This document shows, one piece after another, positions 25,416 through 35,329 of a DNA stretch of 64,000 bases. Under the pieces are notes generated by a model, which worked only from the letters and a program-made list of their open reading frames with translations, searched no databases and was not told the DNA's origin. Source of the stretch: Hymenobacter plasmatis (GTDB lineage Bacteria; Bacteroidota; Bacteroidia; Cytophagales; Hymenobacteraceae); contig NZ_JAJFAW010000026.1 in the NCBI RefSeq assembly GCF_020711255.1, positions 24,127-88,126 on the forward strand, in the 5' to 3' direction. Within the stretch, counting starts at the first letter, position 1. The number at the start of each line of letters is the position of its first letter. Position numbers and translations under genes: made by a program.

Positions 25416-26456
25416 CTATGCTTCCGGCCCAAAATCCGGGGCACTTTCCAATAGCTCGTTTTGCCAGAGCAGCTGGTCTTCGCGGATGGGGTAGGGGGCA
25501 CCATTACGAATGGTTTGGAACACGGCTTCAAACAGGTTCATGTAGTCGCCAGGAGCGGCGGGGTCCGGAGTGGTAGTGAGGCTGCCGTCGGGGGCAGCCA
25601 GGGTGAGGCGGCCTTCCTGACCGTGCTTCTCGTGCCCATAGTCGGGCGCCAGGGGCGACGTGCCTTGGAGCAATTGGGCTTCCTGAGGGTCGGTGCGGCC
25701 TTTTTGGTAGCTGCCCAGGGTGCCGTGCAGGATGTAGGCGGGGCCGGGGTCGGCGATGAGCAGGCCGGAAGTCAGCCACACGTTCAGGTTGTGTGGGAAG
25801 CGCAGGTGCAGCGTAAAGAAGTCATCGACGCGGCTGCCGGCCCGGTACCGGCCCACCGTCTTGTGGCTGCCGAGCGGCTGCCCAAACAAGCTGATGGCCT
25901 GGTCGATGAGGTGCGGGCCCAGGTCGTAGAGCAGGCCGCTGCCGGGCAGCGGCTCTTCCTTGAACTTCTTGGTGTGCAGGGCCGGCTTGTAGCGGTCGAA
26001 GCGAAAGTGCACTTCGATGAGCTGGCCCAACTGCCCGCTTTCGACCACGCGACGCACGGCGCCAAAGTCGCTGTCCCAGCGGCGGTTTTGGTAAGCCAGG
26101 AGGTGGCGGCCCATTTCCCGGGCTAGCGCCACCAGCGCCTGAAGTTGAGCTACGGAGGTGGCCACGGGCTTTTCCAGTAGCACGTGCTTGCCGGCGCGCA
26201 GGGCTTGCTGGGCCAGCTCGAAGTGGGTGTTGCTGGGCGTGTTCACCACCACCAGCTCAATAGTGGGGTCGGCCAGCACGTCGGCCACGCTCGGGTAGCT
26301 GCGGATGCTGGGGTAGTCGAGGTGCATGCGCTTTTCGGTGCGCTCGGCCACGGCCAGCAAGTCAAACCCGGGGTGGGCGGCCAGAAACGGGGCTTGAAAA
26401 AGCTTGCCCGACATGCCGTAGGCCAGCAGGGCGGTGCGAATGGGTGCAGTGGTCAT
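25416..26456 (-). CDS. Gfo/Idh/MocA family oxidoreductase
   Basis: This 346-residue NAD(P)-dependent dehydrogenase of the glucose-fructose oxidoreductase family has the Rossmann N terminus LLAYGMSGKLFQAPFL, the strand VVNTPSNTHFELA and the catalytic-lysine motif EKPVA. The C-terminal alpha/beta domain includes GSGLLYDLGPHLIDQAISLFG. Family members oxidise sugars, inositols or related polyols; the substrate cannot be told. No signal peptide is seen. TACTTTG lies just upstream of the ATG on the - strand. Confidence 0.9.
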   Translation of the reverse strand: MTTAPIRTALLAYGMSGKLFQAPFLAAHPGFDLLAVAERTEKRMHLDYPSIRSYPSVADVLADPTIELVVVNTPSNTHFELAQQALRAGKHVLLEKPVATSVAQLQALVALAREMGRHLLAYQNRRWDSDFGAVRRVVESGQLGQLIEVHFRFDRYKPALHTKKFKEEPLPGSGLLYDLGPHLIDQAISLFGQPLGSHKTVGRYRAGSRVDDFFTLHLRFPHNLNVWLTSGLLIADPGPAYILHGTLGSYQKGRTDPQEAQLLQGTSPLAPDYGHEKHGQEGRLTLAAPDGSLTTTPDPAAPGDYMNLFEAVFQTIRNGAPYPIREDQLLWQNELLESAPDFGPEA

Positions 26457-26865
26457 GCGCCAAAGTAAAGTGGTTGGGAATCAACGGGGCCTAAATTCTA
26501 CGCGGCAGGCCAGCTCCGGGAGGGGCCATTTCAGGGCTGGTCAATTTCATGAAAAGTGTAACAATAGCAGGGAGGCAAAAAGGAGGTTGGCTAGAAAATT
26601 GCTGACTGTCAGCAGGTATCAAACTTTAACCCCCGCGGTTGGGGTGTTGCTTTTTAGATTCTGCCTAACTTGTACCGATTTTTTAGCACTGCGTGGAGCA
26701 CTATACTTTGTCACAGGCGTTTGCGTTGAAAAAGCAGCCCGCTGAGTCGTGGCTGCGTCGTTTCATCGATGCGCGGACGGGGCAGGGGCAGCTATAGCAG
26801 CATTTATACCATTGGGAAGGTCCGCGGCTTGCCGAGCGAGCCACAATTACAGACAACGAGACTTT
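26457..26865. other. Divergent intergenic region
   Basis: About 400 bases separate the divergent oxidoreductase gene and the large exported protein gene. I see no convincing gene. A weak promoter-like TATACTTTG occurs near 26702 in the + direction. The in-frame extension of the downstream gene has no signal-peptide character until ATG 26866. Confidence 0.5.
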
Positions 26866-29800
26866 ATGAAGCATTTAGTTCTTCTTACTGCATGGCTGGG
26901 TTTGGTACTGGGCGGCTATTCGTCGGCTCAGGCCCAAACCAAAGCGCCGGCTCCGGGTGGGGCGGCGCCGGCCGCCGCGCCCCGCTACCAGGTGGGCCGG
27001 CTCTCGACCGACCCGGCCCAGTACATCATTGATGTGCAGAGCATGATGGCCAGCACCAACAACGCCGCTGCCCGCGCCATGGGCGCCCGCCTGAGAGAGC
27101 TGTGGGGCACCAACCGCCTCACGTCGTCGCAGCAGGCGCGCATCGTGGCCTTGTCGCAGGTGATGCTGGCGAAGAAGTTTCGGCCCCGGCCGCACTTTGA
27201 GCAGCTGTACGCGGCCATCATTGGCGGCGCGAACTCGACCAAGCTCACCGACCAGCAAATGGACCAGTACCTCGACGTGCTGGGCCAAACCCTGGAGAAA
27301 GAAGCCCCACAGGAAACCGAGAAATTCATCTTCAGCACCAGCCGTTTCTTAAACGGCGGCTACTTCTACCGCTCCGGCTACAGCTCGCTGCGGGCCGTGG
27401 GCGGCACGATTTCGTTTGCGTATTCGCCCATTGCCGCGCCGGTTTCCAACCTGGAATTTGGCGCGTCGGCGCCCGCGCCCAAAGACGAGCCGCTGCCGGC
27501 CGCCAAGAAGCCTGTGGCCGCGGCCAAGACACCAGCAAAAGCGGCTCCCAAGCCCGCTGCTCCCAAGCCCAAGAAAAAAGCAAGCAGCAGCGGCTGGGAT
27601 ACGGCCGACATGTGGTCGTCGCCCTCGGGTGGCGGCTGGGGCGATTCGGACGACGGCTGGGGTGCGCCTGTGAAGAAAAAAGCGCCGGCCAAAAAGCCCG
27701 TGGCCAAAACGGCTACCAAGGCCAGCCCAACCGCCGCGCCCGTGAAAGCGGCCGCGGCCACCGCAAAGGCCGCGGACTTTGAGCCGCCTACGGCTTCGTT
27801 TACGCCCTCGGCGCTGCCCTACGACGACTACATGGCGCCGCCGGCCCGTGGCGCCGTAATCGTGGTGAAGGATGCCGACCTGCATATGGGCACGGCCGGC
27901 GACTCGGTGGTGCTGAAGAAAGTGAGCGGCACGGCCGTGCCCAACTCCGGCCGGTTTCTGGCCACGGGCGGGCAGTTTGCCTGGGTCATCAAAGGCAATC
28001 CGGTAACGGCCGACCTGGCCGGGTTTGACTTCGACATGAGCAAGCCCGAGTTCACGGTGCAGCCCGTCACCCTCACGTATCCGGCCGTGCTGGAGGCCCC
28101 CGTGAAAGGCGCGCTCAGCTACAAGAGCGTGCGGCGCAAGCCCGGCGCCACCGACACCGGCTACCCGCGCTTCATCTCGCTCACCAACGACGCCCGCATT
28201 AAAAACCTGGGCGAGAATATTCAGTACCGGGGCGGCCTGTCGATGGCCGGCGGCAAGGTGCTCAGCGCGGCCCTCGACGGCTCGCCCTCTAACCTTTTCG
28301 TGAGCCTGGGCGGCAAGCCCAAGTTCAAAGCGTCGTCGCGGGCCTACGTGCTGGGCGACTCGGTTATCACGGCCAATCGGGCGGCGGTGACCATCTACGA
28401 AGGCGCCAAAGACTCCGTAACGCACCCCGGCACCCAGCTCAAGTACCTGAAAGGCAAGCAGCAGCTGAAGCTGGCGCGCGAAGAGGGCCTCTACAAGAAC
28501 ACGCCCTACAGCGACTCCTATCACCAGATGGATATTCGCACCGAGGCGCTGACCTGGAACCTGAACAGCCCCACCATCGACTTCGCCGTGCTCTCGGCCA
28601 AGAACCAGCAAACGGCCGATTTCGAGAGCAAAGAATTCTTTACCAACAGCCGCTACCAGCAGCTCAAGAGCATCAACCGGCTGCACCCGCTGCAAATGCT
28701 GGTGGGCTACAGCCAGAGCCACGGCAACGCCAAAACGCTGAACGTGTCGACCCTGGCCACCGACCTGCAAACCTCGGAGCCCAACATGCGCAGCGCCATG
28801 GCCGGCCTGGCGCGCGACGGCTATGTGGAGTGGAACCCCCAAACCGGCGACGTGACCATTCTGCCCAAGGGCGCGCACTACGTGGCGTCGGCCCGCGATA
28901 AAAAGGACTACGACCATATCGCCATCAAGTCGCTGTCGGGCTCGGGCCGCAACGCCACCCTCAACCTGAACACCAACGAGCTGACGGTGCGCGGCGTGGA
29001 CCGCTTCAACTTCTCCGACGACTCGGCCACGGTGTTTGTGCGGCCGGACAGCGCCATCATTCGCATTCAGAAAAACCGCAACATCAACTTCAACGGCACG
29101 GTGGTGGCGTCGGCCATGCGCTTCAAAGGCCGCGAGTTTAAGTTCGACTACGACGGGTTTTACGTCGACATGGCCAAGATTGACTCCATCGTCATTCGCA
29201 GCGAGGCCAAAGACGCCAAGGGCAAGCCCACCGGCAAGCACGCCGACTTTGCCCTCACCAACAAAGGCAAGGTCTCGACCGGCCGCCTCTTCTTGAACGA
29301 CCCCAAAAACAAGTCGGGCCGCAAGAAGAAGGGCCAGTACCCGGCCTTCGATTCCAAGAGCGGGGCCAACGTGTACTTCCGCAAGCAGGACGTGCTGGGC
29401 GGCGCCTACGACTCCACGATGGTGTTCGACATCCCGCCGTTTAAGCTCGATTCGCTCAACGGCATCGGCAAGACGGCCACCGGCTTCAACGGCACGTTCC
29501 GCAGCGGCGGCATTATCCCCGACATTCAGACCAAGCTCACCGTGCAGGAAGACGGCTCGCTGGGCTTCGTGTACGACGTGCCCAAGGACGGCTTCCCGCT
29601 GTACAAAGGCCGCGGGCGGGTGTTTAACAAGGTGAAGATGAATGGCAAAGGACTGCAGGGCGACGGCACCATCACCTACCAGTCGGGCACGTTTACGTCC
29701 AACAGCTTCGTGTTTTACCGCGACTCGGTGGTGACGGTGGGCCGGACGGGCGCCATTGCGGCCAAGAAAGCCGAGGGCGTGGACATTCCGAAAATGAGTT

Positions 29801-32391
29801 TGCCCACCGGCTACCTTATGAACTGGAACGTGCGCCGCGACTCCATGTTCCTGACCACGCCGCGCACCGGCGAGGCCATCCGCATGTACACCGCCGCCGA
29901 CCAGAAAACCAAAACGGTGACGGCCTACAACTTCAAAGGAACCGCCGTGCTGACGCCTAAAAACGTGGGTGGTGACGGCCGCCTCGACGGGCCGCAGTCG
30001 TTCATCAAGTCGCCGGCGTTCACGTTCAAAACCGACAGCTACTCGGGGCGCAAGGCCACAGTGAGCATCAAGTCGGCTGAAGCCAACAAGCCCGCCCTCA
30101 CGGCCAACGACGTGGCCTTCGACTACAACCTGAGCCGGGGCTTTGCCGACTTCAAGCGCGAAGAAGGTAGCAAGGCCAGTATCGATTTACCGTACTCGAA
30201 GTTTAAAACCACGCTCAGCGGCGGGCACTGGGACTTCAAGAAAAAGCAAGTGGTGCTGCGCGTGGCCGCCAATGCCGACTCCACCAAGTCGTACTTCTAC
30301 TCCACCAACCCCGACCAGCAGGGGCTGAAGTTTAAGGCCTCGAGCGGCGTGTACGACCTGGCCAAGTACCGCATGCAGGTGGGCGGCGTGCCCTACATCG
30401 CCGCCGCCGATGCCTGGATTACCCCGGACTCGGGCAAGGTCAGCATTGGGGCCAATGGCCGCATCCAGCGCTTCCGCAACGCGGGCGTAGTGCTCGACTC
30501 CCTGGATAAATTCCACCACTTGGTGAAAGGCAACGTGGAGGTGCTCTCGAAAGCAGCCTTCACCGGCAATGCCGAGTACACCATCAAAACTGCCCGCGAC
30601 TCGGTGGCACTGCGCTTCGGCAACTTCGAGCCCGACCCGGCCGCGATTCTGGCCGGCAAAGGCAGGGCCGCGCGCAAGAACAAGGACGAATTTGCGGGCG
30701 CCGCCACGGTAGGCCCGCCCACTGTGGCCACGGCCGTGGTGAGCCCAGGGAGCAAGTTTCAGCTCACGCCGCGCATCGGCTACCGTGGCAACGTGCTGCT
30801 CAACTCGCGGCGCCGCGGCTTTGCTTTCGACGGCCAGGTGCAGCTGCAGTTTGGCAAAGACCGCAAGTCGGCCGAATGGATTGCGATGAAGGACTCCATC
30901 GACCCGAAGAATTTCAGCCTCAACCTGAAGGACATCAAGGCCGAGGACGGCTCGCCGCTCGTGACCGGCTTGTTCATGTCGGACCAGACCAACAAGGTGT
31001 ACCCGCTGTATGCCGCTACCCTGCCCAACAATACCGATGTGTCCATTCTGAAAGTAGACGGCCAGCTGCGGTACGACGACAAAAAGGGCATTTACACCAT
31101 CTCGCGCAACGACCTGAGCGACGTGAATGCCTACGAAGGCGCCATGCTGGCTTACACCGATGCCACCAACTCGCTCAGCTTCCGGGGCCCGATGACGTTC
31201 ATTAACTCGAACAAAAACTACAAGCTGGTGGGCAGTGGCGTGGGCACCGCCAACCCCGACAGCGCCCGCTATTCGATAGATGCGCTGCTGGGCTTCGACA
31301 TCGGCATGCCCGAGAAAGCCGTGGCCGCCATGGGCACCGAGCTGGCGCGCGTGACCAAAGGCTCGCCCGAAGCCCTGGACGGCTCCACCAACGAGCTGTA
31401 CAAATTGGGCCAGTTTATCGGCAACAAGGGCGTGGAGGAGTACACCATGCGCAAAGGCGCCACCGCCGACCTCATGAAGCTCTCGCCCAAGCTCATGCAC
31501 ACCATCATGCTGAGCAAGGTAGACCTCCGCTGGAGCGAGAAGCGGCGCGCCTGGTACTCGGTGGGCAAGCTGGGACTGGCCGGCGTGGGCAAGCAGCCGC
31601 TCAACGCCCTGATTGACGGCCACGTAGAAATCCGCCGCGAAAACAACACCGACCTGGTGGAAATCTACCTCGAGCCCGAGCCCCAGACCTGGTACTACTT
31701 CAAGTACGCCAACAACCTGCTGCTGGCGAAATCGTCGAGCGAAAACTTCGACGCCGAAGTGGGCGGCAAGGCCAAGGGCGACTACAACACGGCCACCAGC
31801 TACGGCGCCTTCCTCGGCGACTTCACCGACGTGGATGCCTTCCGCTCGCACTTCCAGCGCGACTACTTGGGCAAGAGCGGCAAGCTGACCGCCCGCCCGG
31901 CAGCCCCGGCCCCCAGCACCTTCGACACCTTCGAAGGCAAGAAGGGTAAAAAGAAAAAAGGGCAGGAGGACGCCTTCGGTACTACCGACCCCAACGCGGC
32001 ACCCGCGGCCGATGCCGCCCCCGAGCCCACCAAAAAGAAGAAAAAGGCCAAAGCCAACGACCCCTTCGGCGACGGCGTGATGGAAGATCCCAACGCGCCG
32101 GCTGCCACCGCCGAGCCCGCCAACAAGAAGGAAAAGGTGAAGGTGAAAGCCGCCGACACCCCTGCGGCGGCCGACGCAACCGAGCCCGACCTCAAAAAGG
32201 TGAAGACCAAGACCAAAGCCGCCGACGCTGCTCCCGATGCCGAAGCCGCGCCCGACCCGGCCCAGGACAAGAAAGAAGCCGCCCGCCTCGCCAAAGAAGC
32301 TGAAAAGCAGAAAAAGGAGGAAGAGAAGCGGAAGAAGGAAGAAGAAAAGAAGAAAAAGAAAGCCACCGAGGACCCCTTCGGCGACTCGTAG
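26866..32391 (+). CDS. Very large exported protein of unknown function (1841 aa)
   Basis: Start ATG 26866 gives a signal peptide (MKHLVLLTAWLGLVLGGYSSAQAQ). Residues about 30-195 are helical. Residues about 198-308 are Ala/Pro/Lys-rich with a Trp/Gly/Asp-rich stretch at about 243-268 (WDTADMW, GWGDSDDGW). The long centre (about 320-1680) is a series of beta-strand phrases with repeated DS, TV and FxxD patterns, reminiscent of beta-helical or OstA-like proteins. Residues about 626-670 (STLATDLQTSEPNMRSAMAG and DGYVEWNPQTGDVTILPKG) read like a winged helix-turn-helix. From about 1690 the tail is charged and Lys-rich, with two DPFGD motifs, one at the very end. No enzyme motif is recognised. A strong terminator follows. 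Confidence 0.85.
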   Translation: MKHLVLLTAWLGLVLGGYSSAQAQTKAPAPGGAAPAAAPRYQVGRLSTDPAQYIIDVQSMMASTNNAAARAMGARLRELWGTNRLTSSQQARIVALSQVMLAKKFRPRPHFEQLYAAIIGGANSTKLTDQQMDQYLDVLGQTLEKEAPQETEKFIFSTSRFLNGGYFYRSGYSSLRAVGGTISFAYSPIAAPVSNLEFGASAPAPKDEPLPAAKKPVAAAKTPAKAAPKPAAPKPKKKASSSGWDTADMWSSPSGGGWGDSDDGWGAPVKKKAPAKKPVAKTATKASPTAAPVKAAAATAKAADFEPPTASFTPSALPYDDYMAPPARGAVIVVKDADLHMGTAGDSVVLKKVSGTAVPNSGRFLATGGQFAWVIKGNPVTADLAGFDFDMSKPEFTVQPVTLTYPAVLEAPVKGALSYKSVRRKPGATDTGYPRFISLTNDARIKNLGENIQYRGGLSMAGGKVLSAALDGSPSNLFVSLGGKPKFKASSRAYVLGDSVITANRAAVTIYEGAKDSVTHPGTQLKYLKGKQQLKLAREEGLYKNTPYSDSYHQMDIRTEALTWNLNSPTIDFAVLSAKNQQTADFESKEFFTNSRYQQLKSINRLHPLQMLVGYSQSHGNAKTLNVSTLATDLQTSEPNMRSAMAGLARDGYVEWNPQTGDVTILPKGAHYVASARDKKDYDHIAIKSLSGSGRNATLNLNTNELTVRGVDRFNFSDDSATVFVRPDSAIIRIQKNRNINFNGTVVASAMRFKGREFKFDYDGFYVDMAKIDSIVIRSEAKDAKGKPTGKHADFALTNKGKVSTGRLFLNDPKNKSGRKKKGQYPAFDSKSGANVYFRKQDVLGGAYDSTMVFDIPPFKLDSLNGIGKTATGFNGTFRSGGIIPDIQTKLTVQEDGSLGFVYDVPKDGFPLYKGRGRVFNKVKMNGKGLQGDGTITYQSGTFTSNSFVFYRDSVVTVGRTGAIAAKKAEGVDIPKMSLPTGYLMNWNVRRDSMFLTTPRTGEAIRMYTAADQKTKTVTAYNFKGTAVLTPKNVGGDGRLDGPQSFIKSPAFTFKTDSYSGRKATVSIKSAEANKPALTANDVAFDYNLSRGFADFKREEGSKASIDLPYSKFKTTLSGGHWDFKKKQVVLRVAANADSTKSYFYSTNPDQQGLKFKASSGVYDLAKYRMQVGGVPYIAAADAWITPDSGKVSIGANGRIQRFRNAGVVLDSLDKFHHLVKGNVEVLSKAAFTGNAEYTIKTARDSVALRFGNFEPDPAAILAGKGRAARKNKDEFAGAATVGPPTVATAVVSPGSKFQLTPRIGYRGNVLLNSRRRGFAFDGQVQLQFGKDRKSAEWIAMKDSIDPKNFSLNLKDIKAEDGSPLVTGLFMSDQTNKVYPLYAATLPNNTDVSILKVDGQLRYDDKKGIYTISRNDLSDVNAYEGAMLAYTDATNSLSFRGPMTFINSNKNYKLVGSGVGTANPDSARYSIDALLGFDIGMPEKAVAAMGTELARVTKGSPEALDGSTNELYKLGQFIGNKGVEEYTMRKGATADLMKLSPKLMHTIMLSKVDLRWSEKRRAWYSVGKLGLAGVGKQPLNALIDGHVEIRRENNTDLVEIYLEPEPQTWYYFKYANNLLLAKSSSENFDAEVGGKAKGDYNTATSYGAFLGDFTDVDAFRSHFQRDYLGKSGKLTARPAAPAPSTFDTFEGKKGKKKKGQEDAFGTTDPNAAPAADAAPEPTKKKKKAKANDPFGDGVMEDPNAPAATAEPANKKEKVKVKAADTPAAADATEPDLKKVKTKTKAADAAPDAEAAPDPAQDKKEAARLAKEAEKQKKEEEKRKKEEEKKKKKATEDPFGDS

Positions 32392-32398
32392 CCAACGG

Positions 32399-32438
32399 AA
32401 AACTCCCCTCCTCAATCCAGGAGGGGAGTTTTCGTTTT
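32399..32438 (+). terminator. Rho-independent terminator after the 1841-aa gene
   Basis: AAAACTCCCCTCCT (32399-32412) and AGGAGGGGAGTTTT (32419-32432) form a perfect 14-base stem with a 6-base loop, followed by T-rich DNA. It separates the large gene from plsY. Confidence 0.92.
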
Positions 32439-32451
32439 ATACCTTTCCTGC

Positions 32452-33096
32452 ATGAATGTCCTATATATCGCCCTTGCCCTGCTTGCCGCCTACCTCCTTG
32501 GTTCTATCCCAACTGCGCTGTGGGTGGGCCGCCGCTTCTTTGGGCTGGCCGACATCCGCGAGCACGGCTCCGGCAACGCCGGCGCTACCAATACCTTCCG
32601 GGTGCTGGGCCCCAAGGCGGGCTCGGTGGTCCTGCTTATTGATGCGCTGAAAGGCTTTGTGGCCGCCTACTTTTTGCCGGCGTGGCTGGTAGCCCAGGGA
32701 GCCATTCAGCCTGAGCACGAACTGTACTTTAAGCTGGCCTGCGGTGTGCTCGCCATTGTGGGGCACATCTATCCGGTCTTTGCGCAGTTCCGGGGCGGCA
32801 AGGGCGTGGCCACGGTGCTGGGCATGATGCTGGGCGTGGCCCCGGCCACGGTGGGCGTGTGCCTGCTGGTGTTTCTACTCATGCTGGCCGTGTTCCGCTA
32901 CGTCTCGCTGGCCAGCATGACGGCGGGCGTGACCTTCGCGCTACTGCAGCTGCTGCCCCAGTTCCGGCCAGCCCAACCGTTTATGGTGTGGGTAGGCTTC
33001 TTGCTGGCCGTGCTCCTCATCTACACCCACCGGGCCAATATCGGCCGCCTGCGCAGCGGGACGGAAAGCCGCGTGCCGCTATTTGGGCGGAAGTAG
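32452..33096 (+). CDS. plsY: Glycerol-3-phosphate acyltransferase PlsY
   Basis: This 214-residue integral membrane enzyme transfers an acyl group from acyl-phosphate to glycerol-3-phosphate, the first step in phospholipid synthesis. About five membrane segments are evident. The conserved loops are seen: LLGSIPTALWVG, REHGSGNAGATNTFRVLG, VGHIYPVFAQFRGGKGVAT and the C-terminal YTHRANIGRLRSGTE. It starts only 14 bases after a terminator hairpin, so its leader is very short. Confidence 0.96.
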   Translation: MNVLYIALALLAAYLLGSIPTALWVGRRFFGLADIREHGSGNAGATNTFRVLGPKAGSVVLLIDALKGFVAAYFLPAWLVAQGAIQPEHELYFKLACGVLAIVGHIYPVFAQFRGGKGVATVLGMMLGVAPATVGVCLLVFLLMLAVFRYVSLASMTAGVTFALLQLLPQFRPAQPFMVWVGFLLAVLLIYTHRANIGRLRSGTESRVPLFGRK

Positions 33097-33176
33097 GAGC
33101 GGGGGGGCAATATCCTGTGCTCAACCGGCATTTTAGCCCAATTCCTTAGGTAAAGACTTTTGCTGCTGTCTCCTTT

Positions 33177-33752
33177 ATGCGGTCCCTGTTTCGCTTCCTG
33201 ATTCTGCTGTTTCTCACGCTGCCCGCTGCTGCTCAGAAATACAATACCCCTCTGGGCACTGCCCCGGCGGGCTTCCGGTGGCAGGCGCTGCCCGACATCA
33301 AAGCGGCCATGCCCTTGCCCGAAGGCTGGTACTACAAGGCCGACGGGCAGAAGGGCGCCACTACCTACTTCCTGACCCGCGATGAAATAGGGGAGAGCGG
33401 TGAGTTTCAGCCCGGAGCGTCGCTGAACGTAGTGCGCAAGGTGAAAGCCAAAACCGGCCGCCAGGCCGCCGACTACGCCGAGTTGCTGATGCTAAGGACC
33501 GGGTTTGGCCCGGGGCAGCAGCAGTTGGACAAGACGTCCTCGGTCGACGGCCCGTTCTACAAGCGCGCGGTGCGCTACCGCGAAGCTCCGCCTGAGGCCG
33601 AGCCCCGCGTGGTGTACCAAATGGCCCTGGCCAACGCCAAGACCGACACGCTCTACCTGCTCACCTTCGAAAGCCCCGAGAAAGACTGGGCTGATGCCTG
33701 GAAGCTGGGCGAGGTAATGCTGCGTGAGCTGGTGCTGGATGCGCGCTTGTAA
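33177..33752 (+). CDS. Exported hypothetical protein (191 aa)
   Basis: A signal peptide (MRSLFRFLILLFLTLPAAAQ) is followed by about 170 residues of mixed alpha/beta character. MPLPEGWYYKADGQKGATTYFLTRDEI, LNVVRKVKAKTGRQAADYA and YLLTFESPEKDWADAWKLGEVML recall PsbP/DUF1795-like folds that end in a TFxSPxxxW strand-helix pair. The family is not certain and no active site is visible. It lies between plsY and an M20 peptidase on the same strand. Confidence 0.7.
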   Translation: MRSLFRFLILLFLTLPAAAQKYNTPLGTAPAGFRWQALPDIKAAMPLPEGWYYKADGQKGATTYFLTRDEIGESGEFQPGASLNVVRKVKAKTGRQAADYAELLMLRTGFGPGQQQLDKTSSVDGPFYKRAVRYREAPPEAEPRVVYQMALANAKTDTLYLLTFESPEKDWADAWKLGEVMLRELVLDARL

Positions 33753-33886
33753 CCGAGCCTGCTGAGCAGCCCAATAATTGCGAATGGAGCCGCGCCGGAA
33801 CCCCAAAAGCTGTAGGAGCCGTATCGGCAGCGCCCGCTACTTTTACTCCACCGTTCCCAACCCATCACCATACTTCCCTGCCTCGC

Positions 33887-35254
33887 ATGGCCAATTACCT
33901 TTCCGACAACCAAACGCGCTTCCTCGACGAGCTGATTGACTGGCTCCGCATTCCTTCCGTGTCGGCCGACCCCAAGTTTCACGGCGACGTGCTGCGGGCT
34001 GCCGACTACCTGAAAACGCGCCTGGAAGAAGCCGGCGTGCAGAACGTGGAAATCTGCCCTACGGCCGGCAACCCCATTGTGTACGGCGACTACATCACCG
34101 ACCCCACCAAACCCACCGTGCTGGTGTACGGCCACTACGACGTGCAGCCCGCCGACCCCTACGAGCTGTGGACCTCGCCGCCGTTTGACCCCGTCATCAA
34201 AGACGGCAAAATCTACGCCCGCGGCGCCTGCGACGACAAAGGCCAGGTGTACATGCACGTGAAAGCCTTCGAGATGATGATGCGCGACGGCCAGGGCGGC
34301 GTGCCCTGCAACATCAAGTTCATGTTTGAAGGCGAAGAAGAAATCGGGTCCAACAACCTCGAAATCTTCGTGAAGGCCAACAAAGCGAAGCTAAAAGCCG
34401 ACGTCATCCTGATTTCGGATACCGGTATTCTGGCCAACGACGTGCCCAGCATCGAAGTGGGCCTGCGCGGCCTGAGCTACCACGAAGTAACCGTGACCGG
34501 CCCCAACCGCGACCTGCACTCCGGCCTCTACGGCGGCGCCGTGCAAAACCCCATCAACGCCTTGTGCGAGATGATTGCCAGCCTGCACGACAAAGATGGC
34601 CACATCACCATCCCCGGTTTCTACGACAAGGTAGACGAGCTGAGTGCCGAGGAGCGCGCCGAGATGGCCAAAGCCCCGTTCTCCGAAGAGGAATTCCAAA
34701 AGAGCATCGGCCTGCCCGCCAGCTACGGCGAGAAGGGCTACAGCAGCATGGAGCGCACCAGCATCCGGCCTACGCTCGACGTGAACGGCATCTGGGGCGG
34801 CTACACTGGCGAAGGCGCCAAAACCGTCATCGCCTCGCAGGCCCACGCCAAAATCTCCATGCGCCTGGTGCCCCACCAGACCTCGGCCGAAATCACGGAG
34901 CTGTTTCAGAAGCACTTCACGAGCATCGCGCCCGTCGGCGTCACGGTCGAAGTGCGCCCGCACCACGGCGGCGAGCCCGTGGTGACGCCCACCAACTCGG
35001 TGGCCTACAAAGCCGCCGCTGATGCCATGGAAACCACCTTCGGCAAGCGTCCGGTGCCCACGCGCGGCGGCGGCTCCATCCCCATCGTGGCCATGTTCAA
35101 GTCGGAGCTGGGTCTTGATACCGTGCTGCTGGGCTTCGGCCTCGACTCCGACGCCATCCACTCGCCCAACGAGCATTTCGGCGTCTTCAACTTCCTGAAG
35201 GGCATCGAAACTATCCCGCATTTTTACCGCAACTACGCCGCCGCGCAAGCGTAG
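33887..35254 (+). CDS. M20 family dipeptidase / metallopeptidase
   Basis: The 455-residue zinc enzyme of the ArgE/DapE/CNDP group cleaves dipeptides or N-acyl amino acids in the cytoplasm (no signal peptide). Metal and catalytic residues are visible: H83 and D85 in VYGHYDVQPAD, the second-metal Asp in GACDDKGQ, and E150-E152 in FEGEEEIGS. A dimerisation lid domain lies between about 185 and 350 (GLRGLSYHEVTVTGPNRDLHSG). Terminal HSPNEHFG supplies the last ligand His. Confidence 0.93.
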   Translation: MANYLSDNQTRFLDELIDWLRIPSVSADPKFHGDVLRAADYLKTRLEEAGVQNVEICPTAGNPIVYGDYITDPTKPTVLVYGHYDVQPADPYELWTSPPFDPVIKDGKIYARGACDDKGQVYMHVKAFEMMMRDGQGGVPCNIKFMFEGEEEIGSNNLEIFVKANKAKLKADVILISDTGILANDVPSIEVGLRGLSYHEVTVTGPNRDLHSGLYGGAVQNPINALCEMIASLHDKDGHITIPGFYDKVDELSAEERAEMAKAPFSEEEFQKSIGLPASYGEKGYSSMERTSIRPTLDVNGIWGGYTGEGAKTVIASQAHAKISMRLVPHQTSAEITELFQKHFTSIAPVGVTVEVRPHHGGEPVVTPTNSVAYKAAADAMETTFGKRPVPTRGGGSIPIVAMFKSELGLDTVLLGFGLDSDAIHSPNEHFGVFNFLKGIETIPHFYRNYAAAQA

Positions 35255-35271
35255 CCGGTAGGCACTATTCA

Positions 35272-35314
35272 ACAAAAAAGCCCGGCTTCCATAGCGAAGG
35301 CCGGGCTTTTTTGT
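35272..35314. terminator. Bidirectional terminator
   Basis: A-run, GCCCGGC stem with TTC/GAA closing and a T-run (35274-35313) lie between the convergent M20 peptidase and beta-barrel genes. It can serve both strands. Confidence 0.92.
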
Positions 35315-35329
35315 GAAAGACCAACAAGA

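Noticed and set aside
26434..26745. Possible 103-residue gene in the divergent spacer
   Set aside because: Odd composition, no ribosome site or promoter, and it begins inside the oxidoreductase gene on the other strand.
30187..32415. 742-codon open frame antisense to the 1841-residue protein gene
   Set aside because: Low-complexity composition mirrors the Lys-rich tail of the sense gene, with no signal or motif.
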